From Diplodia intermedia (Eukaryota > Ascomycota > Dothideomycetes > Botryosphaeriales > Botryosphaeriaceae), in assembly GCA_021495925.1 (NCBI GenBank), contig JAKEKT010000066.1, positions 1-64,000 on the forward strand: a stretch of DNA of 64,000 nucleotides. The letters run 5' to 3'. Positions 1-10,583 of the stretch are shown here, one piece after another; the stretch's first letter is position 1, and each line of letters starts with the position of its first letter. The notes beneath the pieces were generated by a model. That model saw only the letters and a program-made list of their open reading frames with translations. It made no database searches and had not been told where the DNA came from. The translations under genes and the position numbers were made by a program.

Positions 1-682
1 TTTGTGGAGTGCTTTTTTTTTTCTTCTTTTCTTCTTTTCTTTTTGTTTCTTGTTTTTGCTGGTTTCGCTGCTTTGGGCGCGTTCGAGCTGTGCGGTTCGG
101 TGGGTTGGTCGGGGGGGTGGGTTGAGAGGTGGATTGCAGTGTTTGCCGTTGAGAGATGCGACCTGAATCAGGGTGTGCATGGGTTTTTGGAGGCTTTGAA
201 CGGTGATTATGTGGAGACGCGGGGGAGCAGGGCCCGGCCGAGGTACGACGGATTAGGAAGTCTGGCGAAGGCGGGGATCTCGGTCATGCATGCGTCACCA
301 TCGCTTTATTTGTAAGCGACCGCTTCACTACTACTGGCCCTGCTGATGTGCAGAGTCGGCAATCTTCAACGCATTCCTCTGTTAAATACCCGTAGTTGCG
401 ACATATTCGTAGTATCTGCTTCCTTTGAGGAAGTTGGCCATGCACTTCTGCGTGGCTTTTGCGCGGGAGAGTTGGGATCTTTTGCGGATGACCGGCACGG
501 CGGAATCGATTGTCCTCGGTGTGTACTGGCGTATCGAGTTGAAGGTGCAGAGTTGCAGCATCAAGCGAAGACGATGAGTTCCACCAGTGTTGCATTACTC
601 ATGCGGCTTGATCATCGGTGATGGGGGATGGATAGTCTGTACGACGAGGGCCGCGAGTGATAACGTAAGGATGACGGTTCTC

Positions 683-718
683 ACCGAGTAGGTCGTAACC
701 ACCGAGTAGGTCGTAACC
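683..718. repeat. 18-bp perfect tandem duplication
   Basis: The 18-bp unit at 683-700 (accgagtaggtcgtaacc) is repeated exactly at 701-718. It directly precedes a second, longer tandem duplication. Confidence 0.95.
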
Positions 719-719
719 G

Positions 720-801
720 TTTAGTAGTGGAAGGCGTGCATAGTGAAAAGAAGACGGGGGTTTAGTAGTGGAAGGCGTGCATAGTGAAAAGAAGACGGGG
801 G
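720..801. repeat. 41-bp perfect tandem duplication
   Basis: Positions 720-760 are repeated without a mismatch at 761-801. The unit begins tttagtagtggaaggcg and ends in gaagacggggg. Two adjacent perfect duplications of different unit length suggest recent replication-slippage or repair events in non-coding DNA. Confidence 0.95.
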
Positions 802-1065
802 AAAAACTTGAAAGGCTCGCTTGCAAACTTATACCACATCACACGGGTGAGATGGGGCTGAAGCCGAAAGAGTCATTCCATGTCAGATGATCCAATCGAC
901 GCGACACCACAGTTCCATATTGCCCCTCTCCGTCGTCACTGCCCCATTTGGATACGAGCTCAGCACTATTCTTCCACGTGTAGCTTTTCATACAATCGCG
1001 TCGTCTATCGCACTGTTTCAGTGAATTCCCCACTTCCCTTCCGCAGCACCATGTCATTTCTCACC

Positions 1066-3946
1066 TCATCCCTCAACCCCAAACTCCACCTCATGCACCT
1101 CCCCATCGCTCAGATCCACCACCCACCCGCCCTTCGCCGTCTCCAACCCCTCAGTCAAGACGCCCACCTTCCCCACCCCAGCCACCACCGCACTCTGCTC
1201 CACCGTCACAACCGCCCGACTCGCCACCACCGCCCCATTCCCGGCATCCCCCTTCACCCTGACCACCAACCTCTTCGCCGCGGGCTCGTAGGCAAACTCC
1301 TCGACCGCCCCGGCATCGAGCTGCACGTACACGCCCAGCGGGGCGACGTACACGCGCCTCCTCGCCGCATCCTTCGGCGCCACCGTCACGACGACGACGT
1401 CACTCTCGTTCGTCGAACCGCCACCACCACCACCAACGACGACGAGGTTCCCGCCAAACGCCGTCCACCCGTACGCGGCGTGCTCGGCGGCCAGGTACGT
1501 GGCGCCGCCCAGCGCGCAGCCCAGGAAGTTGGGCCCGTAGTCGCCGCTGTACGCGTCCCACGCGAGCGTGTCGGGCCACGAGTGGAACGCGGCGGCGGCG
1601 AAGCCGTCGGCGTGGATGGAGGCGAGGGCGGCCTGGTTGCCGGCGTGGCCGACGCGCAGGAGGTAGTAGGATTCAGAGGGTGTGGTCCGGTACTGGGAGA
1701 GCAGCGGCAGCGAGTTGAGGCCGGAGCCGTAGTGGTGGATCTGCCGCTCCAGCCGCCGCAGCTTGCCGCCGTAGATGAAGTCCCAGTACCGCCGCGCGTT
1801 GCCGTTCCAGCCCCAGTGCGCGACGGTCGGCGTGTAGCCGAGGATGGAGTCGATGGTTTTGGCGGCCGAGGCCGTGTCGTTGAAGTATCTGGATTAAGTG
1901 GCGTCAGTCAGCCAGCCGTCGACGGACACTGACACTGCTACTCCCAGTTCCGGAACGCCATGGTCAAGCAGGAAGGGGGGGAAAAGGAACATACTTCGTC
2001 CAGTAGTACACGCCCTCCTGCCCGGTGCTATCCCACGCCATCTCCGACCCAAACGGGCTCTCCCGCCCCGCCCACAGCTCCGCCCGCGTCCGCATGTCCG
2101 CCTCCAGCTCGGCCGCCCGCTCCGTCAAGCCCTCGGCCTTCAGGTCCTCCAGCACGTGGCCGAGCACCGTCTCGCCCATCAGCCCGAGGTCCCAGTACGC
2201 CGTCGCGCGGTCCCCCGCCGCGTCCGTCCGCATCATCGCCGCCGCCGTCGCCTGCGCGCGCAGCAGGTAATCGTTCGCCGTCAGGTTGCGCGTCAGCGCG
2301 TGCGGCGCCGCGCGCCCCGCGCGGTACAGGCCCCAGTAGAGGCCGGCGACGTGGACGTAGTCGTACGCGCGGTCCGTCGCGTGCGCCGCCTCCTTGTCCC
2401 ACGCCGACCACGCGTCCCACGCGATTTCCGGGTCGTACGCGTAGTCGGGTACGAGCTCAGGCTCGTAGAAGAAGACGCTCTTCCGCACGGCGTACCGGTC
2501 GGCCGCGCCCGGCGTGGAGACCTGCAGCGTGCCCCAGACGACGTCGGCGACGAAGGTCTCGAGCTTGGCCAGCTCGGCGGCGGACGGCTGGACGGACTGC
2601 TTGAGGGCGGCGGCGAGCCAGGCGCCGGCGCCGGCCTCGTCGCTGAGGCCGGCGACCCACGCGCGGTTGTCCTGCAGCACGGGCGCGCCGGCGTCGTGGT
2701 CGTAGGTGACGATGGAGTGGCCCCGGCCGAAGGGGTCGCTCGTGTCGTCGAACCACTGCTCGTCGGCGAGGAAGCGGCCCAGGTCGGCGACGGCCTCGGG
2801 CGCGGGCTTGGTGAGGCGGTAGTGCACCGTCTGGCTCCTGCCGCTGGCGTACTGGACGTTCACGCGCACGCGGCCCCAGGCGCTGGCCGAGGGCGTGAGC
2901 TGGTACTCGACGCCGCCGGAGAAGGGGAGGGGCCCGCTCGGCGTGAAGGCGTCGGCGGGCGTGCTGGAGATGGAGTCGACGGTGTCGTTGACCGTGTGCA
3001 GGAAGAGGCGGCCGACGACGTCCGTGGGGAGGATGTAGCCCGGGATGCCGACGGCGAGCGGGGTGCCCGAGGCCACGACCGTGTCTTCGATCTCGGGGGC
3101 GGACGCGGCGACGGAGAAGCGCACGCCGACGGTGATGTTGGCGCCCGGCTCCAGCGTGGCCGACGTCGCCTCGTTCCAGGGGTCGACGCCGCTCCACTCG
3201 TTCTCGGCCCAGGCCTTGGTGAGGACCTGCCATTCGTAGTTGCCCTCGTACGTCTGCGACTGGTAGTTGAGCGGCTCCGTGCTGGTCTCGGGCAGGAAGC
3301 GCCACGCTTCGAATTTGGTGTCGGCGTTCAAGGGGGTGACGACGAGGTGCGGGCCGGTGCCGGTGAGACGGGTTGCCTGGACGTAGCCGGCGTGGAGGCC
3401 GATGTACGGGTCCAGCAGCACGCACTTGTCGCGCGTCTCGATCGCGTCGCGGCCGGTGAAGATGTTGTTGAACTCGACCGGCATCCCCAGGCTTCCAATC
3501 TCCACGCTGTCGGCGGCGACATTGGTGAGCGTGAACTCCAGGCCAAGGTCGCCGTCCACGTCGATCCATCTGCGCGTCACGTTCAGGCTGGCGGTGGAAT
3601 CGGGCAGAGTGGGGCCCAAGTTTGCTGATGCAAGGCCTCCATTGCCGGGAGTCGAGGTGACGGGAGCGCGTTCAGCCGCGCTGTTGCCAGTCTGCCAGCT
3701 GCCCGACGATCCGCTGCGATAGCGGAAGGTGATGTCGCCCGTGTGGTAGTTGCCATCTCCATTCCTGGACGAGAAGACATCGTCGATGGAAAAGTCAAAG
3801 GTGTCCTGGGAAGCTGGCTTGAGAGAGCGCAGAACCTGGGAGTCGGCCGCAAGAACTGCTTGAAAGTTGTCCGTAGAGATTGTCGTCTGTGCGGAGACGA
3901 TGGAGGAGAAGGAGGCCAGGGCGATCAGGCCATTACGCAACGCCAT
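1066..3946 (-). CDS. Secreted DUF5695 family protein (glycoside-hydrolase-like)
   Basis: Two exons, 3946-1995 and 1888-1066, give 924 residues. The intron 1889-1994 has donor GTATGT and acceptor CCAG, and the frame closes across it. The start at 3946 gives an immediate signal peptide (MALRNGLIALASFSSIVSA). An in-frame ATG at 3985 adds 13 residues that fit a signal peptide less well. The body is a long secreted all-beta plus helical-barrel type protein. The C-terminal part contains HADGFAAAAFHSWPDTLAW, typical of the DUF5695 family, which fungal annotations often label GH43-like. The family's enzymatic activity is not established here, so a carbohydrate-active role at the cell surface or outside the cell is inferred. 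GC content is high, and opposite-strand frames up to 576 codons are shadows of this gene. Confidence 0.82.
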
Positions 3947-3985
3947 GGTGGGCAACCGATGAAGTCCCAGAGCAGTCGCCAACAC

Positions 3986-4941
3986 CGTGGACTGAGCCTC
4001 ATGTTAAATGCCGGTGCTACCCCGCTCTCGTGCGTCATGGATACGGTACCTGACATTGGGATACGGATCATCGGTGGTGGTCGCCGTTGGCCTGCCTGAT
4101 CGGGGACATGGCTGCCGTCCGTTTGGAGATCATCGCCACTGTTGCCCCACAAGGCCCCTGCGCCCACCGGGGGCCTCTTCCACCGGCAGTTCTCCCACCA
4201 ATCATGCTCGCTCCCATGATGCGACCGTAGGGTGTTGTTCGACAGTCCATTTCCTGTGCAATTTAAACTTTGGACTGCAACCACAACCGACCCCGTATTC
4301 CACTCCTTCTTGTCTACGGCATTCGATCATGCCATACGTGGTGGACATGTTCCTCGTTCCTCTTCAGACACGGCCCTCCATCCGCATGTTTCAACCAGAT
4401 TGAAAGTGAAGGATACTCGCGTAGACCTACTCTTTACGTGCATCGAGCACAGGCCTTTCGTATATTTCGCCATGCTTGTGATCAATAGCACGCCTGGAGC
4501 TGGTGCTTTGATTATCGAGATGTGCGTATGCAGCTTTAGAGCTTGATCAGCTCATGTAGTACATCACCACTGCTTGGGATGATCGCGGGATGGACGAGTA
4601 AAGTTAGATCAGCAAAAGCGCGAGTGACAAGTGAAGCATTGGCTCTTGAATAGCTAATCAGTAACCAAGAAAAAAAGGGCTAGCGCGCTCAGGTTCAGTT
4701 ACATCAAGATTATGCATACCTAAGCCCCGGATCCTGGGTCATGGACAGTCGAAAACCCTGGGAGGACCCTCGTCTGAACCCTGGATCTGGACCTTTTTTC
4801 GTCACTTTTTTTTTTAAAAAAAAAAGAGAGAGAGAGAGTTTCCAATTTGGCGTAAAGAAGTGTTCACATCCAATCAAGATAAGAAAAAAGAGAGGCCAGT
4901 CCACGGCAGCCCGCCCGTCGTCCCTCTCTCGTTGATCCCAC
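3986..4941. other. Intergenic spacer upstream of the DUF5695 gene
   Basis: Spacer between the start of the DUF5695 gene and the stop of the MAPEG gene. It presumably holds the DUF5695 promoter on the minus strand. The low-complexity block at 4806-4838 is the only distinct structure. No coding region was recognised. Confidence 0.5.
4806..4838. repeat. T10/A10 palindrome followed by (GA)n
   Basis: Ten T residues are followed directly by ten A residues and then a run of GA dinucleotides. This is low-complexity DNA just downstream of the MAPEG stop codon. Confidence 0.9.
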
Positions 4942-5382
4942 TCACTGCAGCGCCGCCCTCACAAACAAACTCAAGCCCACAGCCGAGCTCAGCACCCACA
5001 CGCCACTCCTCACGAAGCTCTTCTTCATCTCGGTAACATTAATATACATGGCGTTGTACACGATCCTCAACGCGATGTAGGCCCAGGCAGTCGCGGCGAC
5101 GGTGCTCTCGGGCACGGCGGCCCACTCGGCGCTCAGCACGGCCAGGCCGAAGAGCGGCAGGTTCTCGAGGCCGTTGCGGTGGGCGGCCTCGGCGCGCTCG
5201 AAGCGGGCGAGCACGTCGGCGGGGACCGACTGCTTCAGCGTCGCCGACCACGCGGAGCCCCGGGAGTTGGTGTTGTCCCAGCGGTTGTTGTTGGCGCTCT
5301 TGATCAGGTTGACGGCGTGCATGTGCGGGTAGAGGGAGACGACCCACATGGCGGGGATGGAAAGGAGGGCGTAGTGGGGCAT
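4942..5382 (-). CDS. MAPEG family integral membrane protein
   Basis: A single uninterrupted frame of 146 residues. MAPEG proteins (membrane-associated proteins in eicosanoid and glutathione metabolism) are small four-helix membrane proteins that include microsomal glutathione S-transferases. The family signature is visible as RFERAEAAHRNGLENLPLF around residues 60-79: Arg, Glu, His and Asn followed by a hydrophobic helix. Further hydrophobic segments lie at about residues 5-20, 75-90, 98-112 and 125-143. The length is normal for the family. The substrate cannot be told from sequence, and many fungal members lack a known activity. A 20-nt T run on the plus strand (A run in the transcript) lies 42-61 bp upstream of the start. 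Confidence 0.9.
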   Translation of the reverse strand: MPHYALLSIPAMWVVSLYPHMHAVNLIKSANNNRWDNTNSRGSAWSATLKQSVPADVLARFERAEAAHRNGLENLPLFGLAVLSAEWAAVPESTVAATAWAYIALRIVYNAMYINVTEMKKSFVRSGVWVLSSAVGLSLFVRAALQ

Positions 5383-6409
5383 GGTGGTGGATTGTCCTTG
5401 GCTATGTTTTTGGTTCCTGTTTCTTTTTTTTTTTTTTTTTTTTGCCTGGTCGGGGTGTGGACGGGAAGTGGTGAAAGGCCTGGGAGAGTGATTGGAAAAT
5501 GCTGCTGCCTAGCGCTGACTTTGAGTTTGGATACGGGTTTTGGACGTTGGGCGAGGCGGATTGAGTTGGCTGAGATGGGGGCTGGGCTGGGTTGACGACG
5601 TGTGATCAGATGGCCAGAGGGTGATGGAGGTATGCCTGTCTCTGTTGTTGAGCGGCGGAGAGCGAGGCTGTGGAGAATCGAGGGACAAAGGTTGAGGGCG
5701 AAGTGGTGGGGGCCTCCGGACGGATTTGAGGTGGGGTCGGCGGGTGCACGGACTAGTAAGCAGCGCTAACCGGAACAGGGCAAAAGGGCTGGAATGGATG
5801 CAGGAAGGGTCTGAGCCGGTCGGCGCTGCGCATCCGCGTGGCTGCTTCGAACCTGACGGATGCTGACCAATGCTACGCGAGAGGATGGAATTCCCGGGCT
5901 GTGGGTGGTTTCCTGGCCCCGCTTTCATTCTTCGCCCGGCTTCAGCTGCTCGGCTCGACGCGCCTACTGAGGAAAGTAAGCAATATCTTCAGCTGAAGCG
6001 TGGCACAAGAACCGCGAGCAGCGAATTGCGAACGCCTCAAACCGTGTTATGCGGCTAATCATGTGTCCGCCTTACACATCACGCAGGCGAAGGGATCCTT
6101 CCTCGCTGCCTACTCTCTGCAACCAGCTCACCTCTCGTGTCTGACGGCCCTCGTTCCCGATCCCGACCTCCCGTACCACATCAATATTCAACTCGGACGC
6201 AGCCAGTCAGCACCATTGCGAGCTCATCTCCAATCGCGTATCCGGCATGTCTGCCTTACCGGGAGCCCCAGCTCTTGCGTCAGTCCCAAGAGGCGGTGCA
6301 TTTGGCTTCTTCTATCAACATGTGAAAATGTCTGTGGCCGCGTATAAAGGCTTACATGCAGCCGTCTCACCGTGAACTATCAGCTTTGAGTTGAGCGACT
6401 CTCCCCAGA
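5383..6409. other. Divergent spacer between MAPEG and Ppo genes
   Basis: About 1 kb between two divergent start codons, so it should contain both promoters. A 20-nt T run occupies 5424-5443. No protein-like frame was recognised in the remainder. Confidence 0.55.
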
Positions 6410-9400
6410 ATGGCTTCAGGCGATATTAACAGAAGCCGCTCAGCCGAAGCCGCGAATCTGTTGAAGATCGCAGGCAAGGCCGCCGAGGACCTGCATAGTC
6501 AGAGTGGCCGTGTTGTCCCCAACCTCAACCTCATCCGCAACTTTGGACAGACCATATTGGCAAATGGCTCGATTGACGATCGGAAGTATCTTGTAAGTCC
6601 GCTTCAAAAGGGCCGTGGGCCCAGTGGCTCACAGAATTATCACAGTACGAAGGGGTCATCCAGTTGGCGGCATCACTTCCAAATGACTCCGGTCTTCGTG
6701 ACGATCTGAGTGGCCAGTTCATCAAGACTCTCTGGAATGGACTCGAGCATCCTCCCATCTCGTACCTGGGCGAGCCCTTCAAGTACAGGGCTGCAGATGG
6801 GAGCAACAACGTACGTTGCAGCAACGACCCTGCGCACGAGGGCAGCACTGACGGTGACGCAGAACATCATGTACCCACAGCTCGGTGCAGCCGGCAGCCA
6901 CTACGCTCGCAGCGTGGTTGGACAGAGTCTGCGATCCGCAAACCTGCCCGAGCCAGGGCTCATCTTTGACAGTATGGCCCAACACCCCTCTACCCAACCA
7001 ATGCTGACTCCTCCGCAGCTCTTCTGCGCCGCGATGGACTTGCACGGGAACACCCGACCAAGGTCTCCTCCCACTTGTTCTACTTTGCAACCATCATCAT
7101 CCATGACATCTTCCGCACCAATGACCAAGATGACACAACCCTCGTCAGCTCGTCATACCTCGACCTCGGTCCGCTGTACGGACACAACCAGGATCAGCAA
7201 AACGGGGTGCGAACTTTCCAAGACGGTATGCTGAAGAAGGACTCCTTCGCCGAATGGCGTCTCCTCGGCCAGCCCCCTGGCGTGTGCGCTCTCATCGTCG
7301 CTTTCAACCGGTTCCACAACTACGTCGTCCAAGAGCTGGCTACGATCAACGAGAACGGACGCTTCAGCCTGCCGTCCGGGCTGAGTCCCGAGAGTTCGGA
7401 ATACGAGAAGGCGTTGCAGAAGCGTGACAACGACCTGTTCCAGACCGGACGACTGTAAGATGCCCTGATTATGCGCTCGTAAAACGCCATTGGAATGCTG
7501 ACCGTGTCTCAATGTAGTATCACTTGCGGCTTATACGTCAATGTCATCCTCAACGACTACCTTCGCACCATCCTCAACCTGAACGACAACGAGACTGACT
7601 CCAACTGGAGGCTGGACCCGCGCGAGGCCTTCAGCAATGTCTTCGACTCGGAGGGCACGCCCAAGGGCGTCGGCAACCAGGTCAGCGCCGAGTTCAACTT
7701 CATCTACCGCTGGCATTGCGCCACGAGCAACAAGGATGAAGCGTGGCTCAACGACTTCATGGCGAAGATTTATGGAAAGGACATCGACTTCAGTAAGTCT
7801 AGCCGACAGTGGAGTCTTTCAGTGCTCGCACTTGTCAAGAAGACATCCCCCTTTTGATATGTGTAAATGCTTCTACTAATGGCTCATCAGGCACCCTGTC
7901 AACCGAAGAGTTCCTGACTACGCTGAGGAAATGGGTTTACACATCTGTCCCCAAGGACCCTGGCCAATGGACCTTTGGCGATCTGGCGAGAGACGAGGAC
8001 GGCAGCTTCTCCGCCGACAGCCTTGTTGACCTACTCCAGACAGGAACAGACAACGTCGCAGGTGCTTTCGGTGCTCGCAATGTCCCGCCGGCGCTCAAGG
8101 CGATTGAGATTCTCGGAATCGAACAAGGCCGTAGATGGGGACTTGCCTCTCTCAACGAGTTCCGGCAGTTTTTCAAACTGAAGCCTTTCGAGACTTTCAA
8201 GGAAATCAACACACAGCCTGGTGTTGCTGAAAGCCGTAAGTCTCTCTATGCCTCTATGACTGGGATCGAGTAGAGGCTTATGCAAAGTGCAGTCGAGGCT
8301 TTGTACGGCCACCCGAACAACGTGGAACTGTACCCCGGCCTCATGGCGGAAGAGGCCAAGAAACCGTTTTCTCCGGGGTCTGGTTTGTGCCCCGGCTTCA
8401 CCATCTCGGAGGCCATTCTCGCAGATGCTGTAGCCCTTGTGCGTGGAGATAGGTTCTACTCTGTCGAGTACGGACCATACAGTTTGACCAGCTTCGGGTG
8501 AGTTTCTTGTGAATCGCACGTTTGGAAGGCAGGACTAACAGTAGACTCAATAAAGTTTCAAGGAGGCTTCTTCAGACACCGATGTGGCCGGTGGCGGTGT
8601 GATGTACAAGCTGCTCATGAGAGCTTTCCCTGGCTTCTACCGCGCCAACAGCGTCTACGCACTCTACCCATTCAACACTCCGGAAAGGATGAGAGAACTG
8701 TTTGCCAAACATGGATCGCCGCATAACATCGAGCTGAACTACGATCCGCCAAAGTTCGTTGGGCCTCCCGTGCCAGTCATCACGTGGAAGAGTGTTGTCG
8801 ATGTGCTCCACGACCAGCAGCGGTTCAAGGTAACATGTAAGAGCACATACGTTCCAGGATCCCCATTTTAGAACAAACTGACATATTTTTGCAGGGGGTG
8901 ATCACACTTACCAGCTCACTGGGCATGATTACATGCTCTCCGGCGACAAGCCGTCCAACTCCAAGCAGCGGAGAGAGGTCCAAGAAGCCATGTACAGACC
9001 AAACGATACCCTTCAGGAAGTGCGGAAGTTCTACGAATCCGTCACTCAGGACTTGATCTGCAAGAACAAGCGCAAGCTGGGCAATGTCTACCAAATCGAC
9101 ATCGTCAAGGAGTGAGTTCCGATTCGTCCATCATCCTGAACCGACTCATCACTGACCTCTGCTGCAGCATCGGAAACCTCGCGCACTCCATCTTCACCGC
9201 CAAATACTTCGACATCCCCCTGCGCGACGACAGCTCGACCAACACCAAGAACGGCTACAGCGCCAAGGAGCTCGCCGACGTGCTCGCGCACCTGTTCGAG
9301 TACGTCTTCCTGGACCTGGACACGGCCAAGTCGTACAAGCACCGCGTCGTGGCCGCGCGTGAGACCCAGCAGCTGGGCGACGTCATGCGCAAGGCGGTCG

Positions 9401-10424
9401 AGGGCGCGACCAGGTCGCCCGGCCTGATCCAGCGGCTGCTGGACTTCCTGGCGCCGACCAGCGGGCCGCCGCTGCCCGGCTTCGGCAAGGAGCTGGTGTC
9501 GCGGCTGCTCGAGAGCGGCAAGTCGGTCGAAGATGTCGTCTGGGAGCTCATCCCCACCCAGGCGGCGGCGGCTGCGACGCAGGCACAAGCGGTAACTTTT
9601 CCCCCGTTCTTCCCTCCTCCCTGCGCGCGACCACTGACAACCTCCATCCGATCCGCAGTGGGCCCAACTGATCGACGTCTACATGTCGGACGAGTACAAG
9701 CACCACTGGCCGACCATCGTCGAGCTCGCCCAATCCGACACCCCGGAGGCTTTCGAGAAGCTCAAGAAATACGCCTTGGAAGGGTACGTAGGCTTCCTTC
9801 CTCTCTCTCCCTCCCCACCAAACCTCCACCACCAGCAGAAAAAAAAACTAACACCAACCCTCCCTCCCCAGCTTCCGCCTCTTCCCCGCCGCCTCCGGCG
9901 TCCTCCGCACCAACCCCACCGCCACCACCATCCCATCGCCATCGCCATCCCCGTCCGACCCCGACCCCTCCCACCCCCACACCCTCCCGGCCAACACGCT
10001 CCTCTACCTCAACTTCGCCACCGCCTCGCTCGACCCGACGACCTTCCCCTCGCCCCACGCCGTCTCGCCCGACCGCGCGGACGACTTGTACATCCACCAC
10101 GGGTGGGGCGCGCACGCGTGCCTGGGCCGGCCGGTCGTCACGACGGCGGGCGCGGCCATGCTGCGCGCCCTCGCGCGCGAGTGCCCCGGCGTGCGCCGCG
10201 CCGGGGGCGCGAGGGGCGAGATGAGGCGGAAGCCGTGGGGGGGCGCGCCGGGCGGGCCGCCGGTTTTCCTGGCCGAGGATGCGGGGGGGTGGGAGGTTTT
10301 CCCGGTGGGGAAGAAGGTCGTTTGGGATGATGATGATGATGTTGATGCGGTTGCGGCGAATGGATATCGTGGTGTGGGGGGGAGGGGGAGGAACGGGGCG
10401 TTGGTTGGGAATGGGCGGGTGTGA
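6410..10424 (+). CDS. Psi-producing oxygenase-type fatty acid dioxygenase/cytochrome P450 fusion
   Basis: Twelve exons (6410-6592, 6646-6810, 6863-6971, 7019-7454, 7518-7792, 7891-8235, 8293-8497, 8556-8836, 8895-9111, 9168-9591, 9659-9783, 9872-10424) encode 1105 residues, the usual Ppo length. The N-terminal haem peroxidase (cyclooxygenase-like) domain keeps the distal His181 (IIIHDIF) and the Tyr361-Arg-Trp-His364 motif, which supplies the radical Tyr and proximal His. The C-terminal P450 domain keeps the thiolate Cys1005 in GWGAHACLG. Ppo enzymes oxygenate oleic or linoleic acid and isomerise the hydroperoxide to oxylipins that control sporulation and secondary metabolism. At the I-helix motif that reads Ala-Asn-Gln-x-Gln in diol synthases this protein reads Ala-Thr876-Gln-Ala-Gln879, so the isomerase outcome may differ. 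The last about 60 residues are Gly- and Asp-rich and poorly conserved. The convergent P450 gene starts its 3' end 159 bp away. Confidence 0.93.
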
Positions 10425-10583
10425 TGGGGGGAGGGAGGATGGATGGATGGATTGGTTGATTTCGTTGCGTTTGGATGGTTTCATTTTGTCTCCTTTTTAC
10501 GTCGGACACACGAAGTTGGGTTGCAAATTGTATACTCTCGTAGGTAGTCGTCGGGAAATAGTAGTCGTACGGACCTGGAAAAC

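Larger units (their letters stand above)
1..1065. other. Gene-poor left edge with tandem duplications
   Basis: No supported coding region was found. Short open frames on both strands have no recognisable domains and overlap one another. The stretch holds a T-rich tract near position 11-55 and the tandem duplications listed separately at 683-801. The 3' flank of the DUF5695 gene runs into it from the right. Confidence 0.5.

Noticed and set aside
880..1932. 350-codon plus-strand open frame
   Set aside because: Antisense to exon 2 of the DUF5695 gene, rich in His/Pro/Arg, with no domain.
1898..3628. 576-codon plus-strand open frame
   Set aside because: It lies opposite the DUF5695 gene, is Arg/Pro/Gly-biased and exists because the high-GC coding strand leaves few stops on the complement.
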